From: Deltaproteobacteria bacterium UBA6601
GTDB taxonomy: Bacteria; Myxococcota_A; UBA796; UBA9615
Reading direction: 5' to 3'
DNA length: 64,000 bases
Assembly (NCBI GenBank): GCA_002433485.1
Contig: DJIF01000015.1
Coordinates: 37,013 to 101,012, forward strand
Positions within the stretch are counted from its first letter, which is position 1. Each line of letters begins with the position of its first letter. The notes beneath the pieces are model-generated. The model was not told the DNA's origin, did not search any database, and saw nothing but the letters and a program-made list of their open reading frames with translations. The position numbers were made by a program, and so were the translations under genes. Shown in pieces: positions 8,796-17,716 of the stretch.

Positions 8796-9755
8796 GTGCA
8801 GCACTCCCAGCAGCAACTGGATGTACAGCTTGCAGCCGCAGTGAGAGCCGCACGCGAGGAAATCATGGGGAACTACAGTGTGGTGGTCGATACCACCAAC
8901 TGGAGCTGGTGCAATGGAGAGTTGCAGGTCCAGGGCGGAGTCTTGTCACCGGTTCAGATGAACATCTATCAACGAGTCCTCGGCGAGCAGCTTGGCGATT
9001 TGGCAATCCCAGAGCCGGCGATTCTCTCCAGTCTGGATTCCCCCTGGCACCTCCATCAATGGCTGCAGATCCCCGCAGGCAACAGCCTCGATCTCTTCCG
9101 TCGCCCCAACACCGATCTACAGACCCAATGGGCGGGCCCCGCCTGGGTACGGTACTTTGCGGACCACCCGAACAGCGGCAGTGTCCTTATCCAGACCCCG
9201 GACGCCAGCCTGGGCTGGACAAGCAAAGACCAGCTGGCATGCGACGCTACCGGCCCTACAGCAGACCCCTGGGCCCACTATCTGCGGCCACTGGCCCACA
9301 GGACCAGAGCCCCCCAGGTCGAGAGCCCCTGTAACTGCCCAAGAATGCAGGCCAATGAAGTGTTGGCCTGCTATGCACGCAGCTGGCTGGGACGGAGCTA
9401 TGGTTGGGGAGCCAATAGCGAACGACGCATCGACTGCAGCGGCTTCACCCAGCGCGTGATGCTGCACTGCTGCGGACTGCTGCTGCCCAAGAACAGCGCG
9501 GACCAGCAAGCTTTGGGCAAGCACCTTGGTCCTGACGAAATGCGTGCCGGCGATCTGGTCTTCGTTGTAGGGCGCAGCGAGGGTCTGCGGCACGTGGCCA
9601 TGGTGGTGGAAGCACCCAACGACCCCACCAGCCTCAACGTCGTACACGCCTCGATGTCCAAAAGTGCAGTCGTGGAGGAACGCCTCGATGTGTTCCTCGC
9701 CCGTCACGAATTCAAGGCCGCCCGTCGACTGCTTCACTGGCCGGAGGAACGGTGA
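8796..9755 (+). CDS. Cytoplasmic NlpC/P60 cysteine peptidase (YkfC-like)
   Basis: 319 residues from a GTG start. The C-terminal about 140 residues are an NlpC/P60 domain: YGWGANSERRIDCSGF with catalytic Cys214, GDLVFVV, then GLRHVAMVV with catalytic His266 and NVVHAS with a further His. The N-terminal half is less conserved and may hold SH3-like domains, as in Bacillus YkfC (for example GLVGW-like text at GWTSKDQ near 140). There is no signal peptide. Known NlpC/P60 enzymes of this layout cut gamma-D-Glu-Dap bonds in muropeptides. Between nagZ and the MurD-like gene, it probably processes recycled peptides. The stop overlaps the next start region at 9752-9755. Confidence 0.82.
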   Translation: MQHSQQQLDVQLAAAVRAAREEIMGNYSVVVDTTNWSWCNGELQVQGGVLSPVQMNIYQRVLGEQLGDLAIPEPAILSSLDSPWHLHQWLQIPAGNSLDLFRRPNTDLQTQWAGPAWVRYFADHPNSGSVLIQTPDASLGWTSKDQLACDATGPTADPWAHYLRPLAHRTRAPQVESPCNCPRMQANEVLACYARSWLGRSYGWGANSERRIDCSGFTQRVMLHCCGLLLPKNSADQQALGKHLGPDEMRAGDLVFVVGRSEGLRHVAMVVEAPNDPTSLNVVHASMSKSAVVEERLDVFLARHEFKAARRLLHWPEER

Positions 9756-11269
9756 TGACTACACTCGCCCAGCTCAAGGGCAAGACCATTCATATAGTGG
9801 GTGCCTCAGGGATCGAAGGCACTGCATTACTGCTTTACCTGGCAGGGGAGTTGGGCATCGAGGGGATCGTTGCCCACGACTTCGCAGCCGACCAAGCGAG
9901 CTTCGCCCGCTCCTTTCACAAGAACAATATCGCCTGGAGCGCGAGCGAGCGTGAGCGCATCCTCCCAGTGCTACGCGCCCTGCCGGTGCGCTACTGCATG
10001 GGCACCAACTATCTCCAAGGGATCGATACCGCTGAACTCATTTTTGCCTCACAGAACTGGTTCAATTATCCAGCCAACCGGCCGGCACTGGACCAGGCCA
10101 TTGCGGCGGGCGCACAGCTGCTAGGAATCCTCGACCTTGGCCTGGCGCTGTTTGCGGGTCGCCGGATCACCGTCAGCGGCTCCAACGGCAAGTCGACCAC
10201 TGCGTCGCTGATCGCCCACTTGCTTGAAGCCTGCTCAGGGCCGACAGGCCAGGTGCTGCTGAGCGGCAACGAACGCACCCGGCAGGTCCCCTTGCAGGAG
10301 TTAGCTGCCTGCAGCTCCCAGGATGTGGCCATCTGGGAGGTCTCCAACCGACATCTGCGTGACCGGTCAGTGCGCGGCGACATTGCAGTGCTGACGAACA
10401 TCACGCCCAACCACATCGAAGACCACGGCTCGTGGGAGGCCTACGCTGCCGCAAAGAAGCGCCTGGTCCTCGCCCCTGGTAGCGGTGGGCACGCCGTGCT
10501 CTGTGCGATCGACCCACATAGCGTCGCCATTCAAAATGAAGTCCGCGCGAGCGGAGCCCAGCTTTGGCTGTTTGGCAAAGCTCCGCCCAGTGGCTCCTGC
10601 GATGGACACTGCTGGATCGAAGCCAACCGGTTGCGCCTCCAACTCCCTGGCGGGCTGCGTCTTGAACTCGGCGACCCATCCCTGCTGGCCCTGACCGGCG
10701 CACACAACCAGTTAAATTTACAGGCCGCTCTCTGCGCCCTTGCAGCCAGCGCTTGGGTTGAGACCACACAACTCAATGCACAGCAGCTGGAGCCGCTGTA
10801 CCGCTCAGCGCCGACCCTTGAAGGTCGCCTGGAGCTTGTGGGCGAAGCGCAAGGAGTGCGCTGGATCTACGACATTCAGGCGACCACGGCACCGGCGGCA
10901 ACCGTGGGGATCAGAGCCATGGCCCGGGAAGCTCAACGCATCGTGTTGCTGGTAGGCGGCGAAGACAAAGGAATGGACTACACATCCATGGCCGAGCAGG
11001 CACGCCGCCACTGCGCTTTGATCATCAGCCTACCGGGCAGCGGCACTGAGGCCTTCCTGAATGCCCTGGGTTCGGGCCCAGAAGTAGCCCGCTGCAAAGA
11101 CCTTGAGGAAGCGCTTCCGCTGGCCCGAGACCGCAGCCAAGCCGGCGACGTGGTGCTGCTTTCACCGGGCTCCGCGTTTTTCTATCGAGCCTTCATTGAC
11201 GGCGGCCCCTCCTACCGGGAGCGAGTCCGCGCCATTCTGCCAACCGATCCCCGACAGGAAACAACATGA
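9752..11269 (+). CDS. Divergent MurD-like Mur ligase
   Basis: 505 residues, a little longer than MurD (about 440-450). The order is MurD's: Rossmann start IHIVGASGIEG (about 13-23), ATPase P-loop GSNGKSTT (143-150), LTNITPNHIEDHG resembling MurD's ISPDHLDRHG, AHNQLNLQAALCA, LEGRLE, and LLVGGEDKGMDY. Two MurD signatures are altered: the ELSSFQL block reads EVSNRHL, and the NDSKATN block with its conserved Lys reads YDIQATT. It may therefore ligate another amino acid or act on a recycled muropeptide rather than serve as the essential MurD. The start is at 9752 (overlapping the upstream stop) or at the second Met at 9755. Overlaps the next gene by ATGA. Confidence 0.8.
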   Translation: MMTTLAQLKGKTIHIVGASGIEGTALLLYLAGELGIEGIVAHDFAADQASFARSFHKNNIAWSASERERILPVLRALPVRYCMGTNYLQGIDTAELIFASQNWFNYPANRPALDQAIAAGAQLLGILDLGLALFAGRRITVSGSNGKSTTASLIAHLLEACSGPTGQVLLSGNERTRQVPLQELAACSSQDVAIWEVSNRHLRDRSVRGDIAVLTNITPNHIEDHGSWEAYAAAKKRLVLAPGSGGHAVLCAIDPHSVAIQNEVRASGAQLWLFGKAPPSGSCDGHCWIEANRLRLQLPGGLRLELGDPSLLALTGAHNQLNLQAALCALAASAWVETTQLNAQQLEPLYRSAPTLEGRLELVGEAQGVRWIYDIQATTAPAATVGIRAMAREAQRIVLLVGGEDKGMDYTSMAEQARRHCALIISLPGSGTEAFLNALGSGPEVARCKDLEEALPLARDRSQAGDVVLLSPGSAFFYRAFIDGGPSYRERVRAILPTDPRQETT

Positions 11270-12420
11270 GCGAGCCAGAACAGCCCCTAGCGGGGGTCCA
11301 GGCCCTGGTACTGGGCGCAGGATTCGGCACCCGGCTGCGACCCCTGACCGAGCACATCCCCAAGCCGGCAGTGCCGTTGCTCGGTCGGCCGCTGCTCGGC
11401 CATCCACTGATTCACCTCTACGCAGCTGGCTGCATGGAGGTACATGTCAACGCCTTCCACCAGAGCGACCGACTAATGGCCGCCATGGACGCCTGGGTCC
11501 AGCGCCGGCTGCTGCGGCTAAAGCTCCACTGGTCCATTGAGACACCAAAGATCCTCGGTACTGGCGGCGCAACCCGCAAGCTTGAGTCACAGCTATGCCG
11601 CGATGAGAGGCCTTTCTTGATGCTCAACGGCGACTCCATTCTTGGCGCCGATCTCCCCGCTCTATGGAGCGCACACCAGAGCAACCGCGCCGAGGGTGCC
11701 CTCGCAACCCTGTTATGCCTGCCACGAGCCGATGCCGAAAATTACGGCGCAGTATGGGTAGACGACTCGGGTCGGATCCTCGATCTGGCCGGAGTAGGCC
11801 GAGCCCCCGGGGTCACCGATGATGACCTAAGAGCAGCCACTCCCTGCATCTTCTGCGGAATCCAGATCATTGAGCAGCAGGTCGTCCTGCAACTGCCGCC
11901 AAACGGTACCGAGAGCTGCATCGTGAGGCAGGGCTATGGCCCGCTTATAGAGAAGGGCCTGACCGTGAAGGCGCATCTCGCCGACAACAACCTGCTGTTC
12001 CACGATGTCGGCACCCCAAGCCGCTACCTGGATGCCCAGAACGAGCTCATGGCCGGCCCCTCCCGACGGGTCCTCGCGACCGGTCCCAATGTGGACCCGC
12101 TAGAGGCCCTGTTTCAGGAAGCGTCCTACGCAGTGGACAGCTCAGGGAGAGAGTACGGCAACCCTGATTCAGTAATTGGGCTGAGCGGCGCTCGCATCGA
12201 GCCACCGGTTTTCTTCGGCCCACGCAACGAGCTGAGCACAGGCTGTGTCGTCGGTCCCTACGCCAGCCTCGGCGCGCTCAACAAGCTGGGCGCCAAGGCA
12301 AGGGTCCAGGATGCTGCTCTTTGGAGCCGAGTCGAGCTTGAGTCCGGCGCCTCCATGTACGGTGAGATCGCCGCCTACCTCGGCGATAAGCTGCTGCGGC
12401 TGGGCGGCCGAGAGAACTAA
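11266..12420 (+). CDS. Sugar-1-phosphate nucleotidyltransferase (MurU-like) with C-terminal extension
   Basis: 384 residues. The N-terminal about 235 residues are a nucleotidyltransferase: QALVLGAGFGTRLRPLT (nucleotide loop with catalytic Arg), IPKPAVPLLGRPLL (Lys for the sugar phosphate), GTGGATRKLE and LMLNGDSI (metal Asp). This resembles MurU, which makes UDP-MurNAc from MurNAc-1-phosphate in cell-wall recycling, though mannose- or glucose-1-phosphate transferases share these motifs. The last about 140 residues contain GP..ELSTGCVVGPYASLG and similar repeats, suggesting a short left-handed beta-helix absent from MurU. ATGA overlap with the MurD-like gene strongly suggests joint function. 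No AmgK-type kinase is visible nearby. Confidence 0.75.
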   Translation: MSEPEQPLAGVQALVLGAGFGTRLRPLTEHIPKPAVPLLGRPLLGHPLIHLYAAGCMEVHVNAFHQSDRLMAAMDAWVQRRLLRLKLHWSIETPKILGTGGATRKLESQLCRDERPFLMLNGDSILGADLPALWSAHQSNRAEGALATLLCLPRADAENYGAVWVDDSGRILDLAGVGRAPGVTDDDLRAATPCIFCGIQIIEQQVVLQLPPNGTESCIVRQGYGPLIEKGLTVKAHLADNNLLFHDVGTPSRYLDAQNELMAGPSRRVLATGPNVDPLEALFQEASYAVDSSGREYGNPDSVIGLSGARIEPPVFFGPRNELSTGCVVGPYASLGALNKLGAKARVQDAALWSRVELESGASMYGEIAAYLGDKLLRLGGREN

Positions 12421-12439
12421 GGACCAGGGCAGCCCATCA

Positions 12440-14251
12440 ATGAGCTACGCACACCAAACCATCAACGAGATCATCCTACGCCGCCTCAGCGACCCACCTG
12501 ACCAGATCCAGAGCTACGCCGAGAACCCTGACGGAACGTTCCGAGCCATCACCATGGGCGAGGACCGGTCCAAGACCCTGCGCCTGGCAGCCGCTCTGAT
12601 CGGCAGAGGACTGGAGAAAGGTCAGGCGGTAGCAATCCTGGCAGCTGTTCGAGCCGAGTGGGTCCAGTGGGACTTCGCCAACCTGCTGAGCCTGCTGGTA
12701 ACCATCGGAATTTACCCGAGTTCGACCCCAGAACAGATTTTGTACCTGCTGCAACACAGCGAGACGCGGGTGCTGGTGCTTGAGAATCACCAGCAATTGC
12801 AGAGTGTCTCTAGCCAGCTCTCCAGCTGCGAAACCCTGCGCCTTATTGTCCTGCTCGACGAAGAACCACAGGCCGAGCACCAGCACGGCATCGAGCTGAT
12901 CTCTATGGATGCCTTCCTCGAAGAAGGTGACGCGGCACTCAAGCAGCAGGGCGAGGAGTGGGTCATCGAGCGGGCCCGCTCAGCACGAGCCTCTGACACC
13001 GCCACCCTGGTCTACACCTCCGGGACGACCGGCCCACCAAAAGGAGCGGTTCTCAGCCACCGCAATCTGTTCCATGTCACCGAGACAGTCGCCAAGATCA
13101 TGGACTTCAGTCCCCATGACCGCTCTGTTGTCTACCTTCCTCTGGCCCATGTACTGCAGCGCTACTCCGTGTATCTGGGCTGCCGCATCGGCATCACCGG
13201 CTACTACACCAGCCGCATCCAGGCACTGGGTGAGGTCATCAGCGAGGTGCGGCCAACGGTCCTGGTCGGTGTGCCCAGGGTCTTCGAGAAAATTCATGCC
13301 CGCGCCATGGCGACCGCCGCAGGAATGCCCGCGCGACGCCAGCGCATCTTTGAGCGCGCCCTCGCTGTCGGCCATCAATACGCCGAACTGGCGCGGCGTG
13401 GGATTGAACCGGGACTCGGGCTGCGCTTTCGACACTGGCTGTTTGACCGCCTGGTGTTCAAGAAGATCCGCGACAAGCTCGGCGGCAGAGTGCGGATGGC
13501 GGTCTCCGGGGGCGCACCCCTGGCGCTGCAGGTTGCTCTGTGGTTCGAGGCCATCGGGATCCTCGTGGTTGAAGGCTACGGACTCACCGAGACCTCGGCG
13601 CCAGCTACAACCTCCCGACCCGATGCCTACAAGCACGGCACTGTAGGGCAGGCCATTCCCGGCACCACCGTACGGATCGCCGCCGACGGCGAGATCGAGA
13701 TCTCCGGTCCGGGAGTCTTCTCCGGTTACTACAAGGATCCCACCGCAACCGCACAAGCCTTCACCAAAGATGGCTTCTTCAAGAGTGGCGACATTGGTGA
13801 ACTGGATGCAGACGGCTTCCTCAAGATTACCGACCGCAAGAAGGACATCATCATCACTGCAGGCGGCAAGAACGTGGCCCCGGCTAACATCGAGAATCTG
13901 CTCAAAGAGCATCCCCTGATCGGCCAGGCGATGGTCTTTGGCGACCGCAAACCCTACCTCGTCTGCGCCATTGCCCTCGACCCGGAAGAGGCGCCGGCCT
14001 GGGCCAGCCAGAACGGCATCACAGAAGTAGCGTTGACGGTTCTGAGCGAAACTCCCGAAATTCAGCAAGCGGTCAGCGAGCACCTCAAGGCCTGCAACCG
14101 ACAGCTGGCCCCCTATGAAAAGCTCAAGAAATGGATCGTGGTCGGCGAGCCATTCGCCCCAGAGAACGGCTACCTCACCCCTACTCTGAAGCTGCGGCGC
14201 CGGGTCATTGTCGAGCAGTACGGCGACCAGCTCGAAGAGCTATACAGCTGA
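12440..14251 (+). CDS. Long-chain fatty acid-CoA ligase (AMP-forming)
   Basis: 603 residues from the ATG at 12440; an open frame extends upstream to 12245 but lies inside the previous gene. Motifs of the ANL superfamily are clear: TLVYTSGTTGPPKGA (P-loop, about residue 188), EGYGLTETSAP (about 377), KSGDIGELDADGFLKITDRKK (hinge Asp/Arg region; read in two parts) and GGKNVAP near the catalytic Lys end. The overall layout fits ACSL/FadD enzymes that activate fatty acids with ATP and CoA. Fits the acyl-CoA metabolism genes upstream. Twenty bases after the nucleotidyltransferase gene. The end overlaps by 12 bases with the converging SDR gene. Confidence 0.9.
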   Translation: MSYAHQTINEIILRRLSDPPDQIQSYAENPDGTFRAITMGEDRSKTLRLAAALIGRGLEKGQAVAILAAVRAEWVQWDFANLLSLLVTIGIYPSSTPEQILYLLQHSETRVLVLENHQQLQSVSSQLSSCETLRLIVLLDEEPQAEHQHGIELISMDAFLEEGDAALKQQGEEWVIERARSARASDTATLVYTSGTTGPPKGAVLSHRNLFHVTETVAKIMDFSPHDRSVVYLPLAHVLQRYSVYLGCRIGITGYYTSRIQALGEVISEVRPTVLVGVPRVFEKIHARAMATAAGMPARRQRIFERALAVGHQYAELARRGIEPGLGLRFRHWLFDRLVFKKIRDKLGGRVRMAVSGGAPLALQVALWFEAIGILVVEGYGLTETSAPATTSRPDAYKHGTVGQAIPGTTVRIAADGEIEISGPGVFSGYYKDPTATAQAFTKDGFFKSGDIGELDADGFLKITDRKKDIIITAGGKNVAPANIENLLKEHPLIGQAMVFGDRKPYLVCAIALDPEEAPAWASQNGITEVALTVLSETPEIQQAVSEHLKACNRQLAPYEKLKKWIVVGEPFAPENGYLTPTLKLRRRVIVEQYGDQLEELYS

Positions 14252-15121
14252 GACTCCAGGCCGAAACGGCACACCCAGGTCCTGTTCCGCGCGCGGCGAG
14301 CTGGGCGGTGTGCCTGCTGCTGCAGCCCGAGCTGCTTCAACAGTGATAGGCGGAGCGCCCCAGATGCGCTCCAGCAGGGCCACCACCGGATAGATCATGG
14401 TTGGTGGCAAGGACACCACAGCGCGGCTCAGCCCGTGCTCCTGCAGCACACAACGAGCCAACTGAGCAAAGCTCAGGGCCTGCGGTCCTGCCAGGGTATA
14501 GATTCCTGCTGCCTGCGAGCGCTGCGCGGCAGCAAGACAGGCAGCGGCGGCATCATCCACCGGCAGGGGGCGCAACGGAGCCCCACCAAGCACCGGAACC
14601 AGTGGCGACCGTCGCGCTACACCAAGTACCCCAGACTCCAGTTGAGACTGCGGGCCGCTGAGCACCGGGAACCGCAGCACTGCACTGCACAGCGGACTGT
14701 CTATGACCAATCGCTCTGCCTGGCGCTTAGTGCGCGAGTAGGGACCGTGGTGGGGGCGCCCAGCGGCAACGCTACTGATCAGGACAAAGCGCTCAACACC
14801 TGCTCGACAGGCGGCCGACAGCAGGGTCCTGGTCCCCTCCACGTTGACCGCGTGCATGCGTGCCGGACTCGCGGCCCCGAGGGCGGCAGCCAGGTGAATG
14901 ACGGAATTGGAGCCCTGACAAAGGCGATCGAGACTGGGCGGATCTGCAAGATCTCCAACCACCTCTTCATCAGGTTCAAGAGAAAGTTCACCACTGCGCC
15001 GTACGAGAGCTCGAAGGGGAAGCTGTCGAGCCCGCAACAAACGCAGAACTGCGTGACCGAGAAAGCCGGTGGCACCGGTCACAGAGATTTGCCTCGTCCG
15101 GTCCGGCTCGGTCAATTGCAA
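14240..15121 (-). CDS. NAD(P)-dependent epimerase/dehydratase (extended SDR)
   Basis: 293 residues. The Rossmann motif VTGATGFLGHAVLR is at residues about 14-27, DLAD and HLAAALG follow, and the active-site pair is in YSRTK (Tyr-x-x-x-Lys) with an upstream Ser in LISSVAAG. This is the normal layout of extended SDRs acting on nucleotide sugars, sterols or isoprenoid-type substrates. The substrate cannot be deduced. It is alone on the minus strand between the acyl-CoA ligase and the MATE exporter, with its start 73 bases from the exporter's start. Confidence 0.85.
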   Translation of the reverse strand: MQLTEPDRTRQISVTGATGFLGHAVLRLLRARQLPLRALVRRSGELSLEPDEEVVGDLADPPSLDRLCQGSNSVIHLAAALGAASPARMHAVNVEGTRTLLSAACRAGVERFVLISSVAAGRPHHGPYSRTKRQAERLVIDSPLCSAVLRFPVLSGPQSQLESGVLGVARRSPLVPVLGGAPLRPLPVDDAAAACLAAAQRSQAAGIYTLAGPQALSFAQLARCVLQEHGLSRAVVSLPPTMIYPVVALLERIWGAPPITVEAARAAAAGTPPSSPRAEQDLGVPFRPGVSAV

Positions 15122-15194
15122 GGCGCCATCCCCTCAAGTCATCTCTTCACGGAGCCTGTCCAGCCAGCATCAGGCAGACTACACCTGCAAGTCC

Positions 15195-16613
15195 ATGCCA
15201 AAGCAAGACAACGAGCCAACGAACGAAGACCTGGCTGGCACTGAGCCACCAGCCCCGCTGCTGAAGATCGGCGTCTCCCGAGCGGTATGGACGGTGGCCT
15301 GGCCCATGGCGCTGATTGGCCTGTGCCGCTCCTGCTACTACCTCTGCGACTCGTACTGGATCGGCAAGCTGGGGACTACCCACCTGGCAGCGCTCGGTGG
15401 CTCAGCCTTTGCCTGGTGGATGATGTTCATCACCTGCAACATCCCTGGCTACGGTGTCAACGCACTGGTTGCTCGCCACGAAGGTGCGGCACGCCGCGAC
15501 CAGATCGCGCCAGCTATCGTCCAGGGATTATGGGTAGGACTGGTGGTCTACCTGGGCCTGGTTGGCCTGGCCTACCCCCTCAGGGAGCTGTACTTCTCGC
15601 TACTGGGCTTCGCTCCAGGCAGCGAGGAACGGCTGCTAGGCAGCGAATACATCGGCATCGGCCTGATCGGCTCGCTCGCACTGGCCGCTCACGCTGTCAC
15701 CCTGGCAGCATTTCGTGGCATTGGCGATACCCGAACGGCACTCTGGATCACCGCCATCTCGCTGCTGCTCAATGCGGGGCTCGATCCGGTGATGATCTGG
15801 GGCTGGTTTGGCTGCCCCGCCATGGGCATCGCCGGAGCCGCCTGGGCCACCACAGCAGCAAACGCCACAGCAGCCTTGCTCGGCACCTTAATCCTGGCAA
15901 GAAAAGGCTACATCCTGATCCCCCGTTGGCCGGTGTTCAAGAGCTTTCGACTGATCGGACGCATTGGTCTGCCCATCGCCGCTGAAGGCGTTGGCTTCTC
16001 GCTGGTCTACGTATTGCTGGGCCAGTTCATTACTGACTTCGGTAGCGAGCAGATGGCAGCTCTGGGCGTTGGTCATCGCCTAGAGAGCCTTGCTTACATG
16101 GTCTGCGTTGGCTTCCAGGTAGGCGCCTCAACAATGGTCGGCCAGTACCTGGGCGCCGGCGACCCGAAGGGGGCGGCTCGCGCTGCCAATCAGGCGGTCC
16201 TGCTATGTGCGGGCATCGTATTGCCAACGAGCATTGCCCTGTATCTGTTTGCGCCGCAGCTGTTCGCGCTGTTTACCGACGATCCGGTCACCGCTGCTGC
16301 AGGGGTTCACTACCTGCGGATTCAAGCACTGGTCGCTGTATTTATGGGAATTGAGGTGGTCTTCCAGGGTGGCTTCACCGGCAGCGGGGACACGATGCCC
16401 CCGCTGCTGATTGGGGTCAGCCTCACCGCAGCGCGGATCCCACTGGCGTGGTTATTGGCCTGGCCACTTGGGATGGGCATCAGCGGAGTGTGGTGGGCCA
16501 TTGCTCTGAGCACACTGCTCAAAGGCCTGGTGTTCTGGCTGTGGTTCCGCCGCGGACGCTGGGTTAACGCTCTCAGCGCAGCCGACCTACAGATCGACGC
16601 AGAGCGCTCCTGA
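15195..16613 (+). CDS. MATE family multidrug/metabolite exporter
   Basis: 472 residues from the ATG at 15195 (MPKQDNEP...). Earlier in-frame codons back to 15069 lie within the SDR gene's 5' region and code a non-membrane stretch. About twelve hydrophobic segments are visible, in two similar halves. The N-half has the MatE start VAWPMALIGLCRS..DSYWIGKLG and the C-half has VGHRLESLAYMVCVGFQVGAS and GQYLGAGDP, classic MATE signature regions. It would expel drugs or metabolites in exchange for Na+ or H+. It converges on the mevalonate kinase gene with a 38-base gap. Confidence 0.92.
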   Translation: MPKQDNEPTNEDLAGTEPPAPLLKIGVSRAVWTVAWPMALIGLCRSCYYLCDSYWIGKLGTTHLAALGGSAFAWWMMFITCNIPGYGVNALVARHEGAARRDQIAPAIVQGLWVGLVVYLGLVGLAYPLRELYFSLLGFAPGSEERLLGSEYIGIGLIGSLALAAHAVTLAAFRGIGDTRTALWITAISLLLNAGLDPVMIWGWFGCPAMGIAGAAWATTAANATAALLGTLILARKGYILIPRWPVFKSFRLIGRIGLPIAAEGVGFSLVYVLLGQFITDFGSEQMAALGVGHRLESLAYMVCVGFQVGASTMVGQYLGAGDPKGAARAANQAVLLCAGIVLPTSIALYLFAPQLFALFTDDPVTAAAGVHYLRIQALVAVFMGIEVVFQGGFTGSGDTMPPLLIGVSLTAARIPLAWLLAWPLGMGISGVWWAIALSTLLKGLVFWLWFRRGRWVNALSAADLQIDAERS

Positions 16614-16651
16614 TACCGACCGAAACTTGATTGCTGAGCAGCCCCCACAGC

Positions 16652-17716
16652 TCAACCCAGCTCGACGGCAAAACTCTCAGGCCCCCAAGCTGACCGAACC
16701 GAAGAGCTTGATTCGGGCGTAACCAAAGCCAACAGAGTGCCCCCCCAACCAGCACCGGTAATCTTCGCTGCCAGGGCCCCAGCTGCAAGAGCGCTGGAAA
16801 TCCCCTCGCGGTCCCAGCCATGAACGACTCCCAGACAATCGAGGCACTCCTGCTGCTCGCTCATCGCCTGCGCTAAGCCGCCAAGATCACCGGCCGCCCA
16901 GGCACTCTGACCCAGGCGACTCCACCTACCCATCTCAGCTAGAGTCCGAACCAGGCTGGGGTCCGAGCCCACACGCTGCCGAACTCCATCAACAATATCC
17001 ACAGTTCGCTCGCTGCTGCTGCCGGGACGCACCACCAGTGACAGCGGCGGCATAGACTCCAACAAAACCGGCTTGCTCCCCTTCTCGAACCAGATCGGTC
17101 GCTCGTAGGTCGCGACTGTATGATCGATTCCCGAAGGCGTGCCGTGAAAGAGGCGCTCCACAGCCTCTGCTGCTCCAAACACCTGTGCATCCACCGGCTG
17201 CTGGCCATACCAGGCCAGTAAGGCCCGGCCCAGAGCCACACCCAGCGCTGCCGAGGTGCCCATTCCAGAACGCAGCCCACCACCGCGAACTGCGACCCTC
17301 AGGGGCAGAGGCAGCTGTAATCCGAGGGCCTGAGCCGCTGCGCCCAGGGCTCTGTAAATCTCCGGGCTACTTCCTGGCGGGGCAGCTTCATCCAAGGTGA
17401 TCTCAATGGGCCGCACCTGCTGCCCACGAACCGCTGGCATGCTGCGCGTGGCGCCCCCCGGCGCCGGAGCAGCCCCACCATCGAGCGGTTGACCCAGCTG
17501 ACTGCTGATCTGAGCAGCGGCCAGGTCCATTGGCCCCCAGCCCGCGCCCTGTTCTGCAAGGACCACAGAGAGTCGCCGATCGAGTAAAGGCAGAGCCAGG
17601 GCCGGCTCGCCATACACCACCGCGTGCTCCCCCAACAGAATGAGCTTGCCGCATGCGGTGGCCACCACCGGACGATGCCCGGGCGCGGTGTCGGGGCGGT
17701 CAGAAGAGGTGGTCAT
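16652..17716 (-). CDS. mvk: Mevalonate kinase (GHMP family)
   Basis: 354 residues from the ATG at 17716, which overlaps the mvaD 3' end by 17 bases. The frame stays open to 17899 but that part lies within mvaD. Motifs: ACGKLILLGEHAVVYGEPAL (N-terminal GHMP motif), RSGMGTSAALGVALG (ATP phosphate loop) and KITGAGWGGTLLAL (third motif), with GTPSGIDHTVATY carrying the catalytic Asp region characteristic of mevalonate kinase. It phosphorylates mevalonate to 5-phosphomevalonate. Last gene of the lnt-fni-mvaA-pmk-mvaD-mvk operon. Two other GHMP kinases sit directly upstream; HGVVYG-type text and GTPSGIDHT make this the mevalonate kinase. Confidence 0.9.
   Translation of the reverse strand: MTTSSDRPDTAPGHRPVVATACGKLILLGEHAVVYGEPALALPLLDRRLSVVLAEQGAGWGPMDLAAAQISSQLGQPLDGGAAPAPGGATRSMPAVRGQQVRPIEITLDEAAPPGSSPEIYRALGAAAQALGLQLPLPLRVAVRGGGLRSGMGTSAALGVALGRALLAWYGQQPVDAQVFGAAEAVERLFHGTPSGIDHTVATYERPIWFEKGSKPVLLESMPPLSLVVRPGSSSERTVDIVDGVRQRVGSDPSLVRTLAEMGRWSRLGQSAWAAGDLGGLAQAMSEQQECLDCLGVVHGWDREGISSALAAGALAAKITGAGWGGTLLALVTPESSSSVRSAWGPESFAVELG

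Noticed and set aside
12980..14083. Long minus-strand frame (367 codons) opposite the acyl-CoA ligase gene
   Set aside because: Its protein shows no motif or signal and mirrors the ligase codons; GC-rich genes commonly leave open antisense frames.
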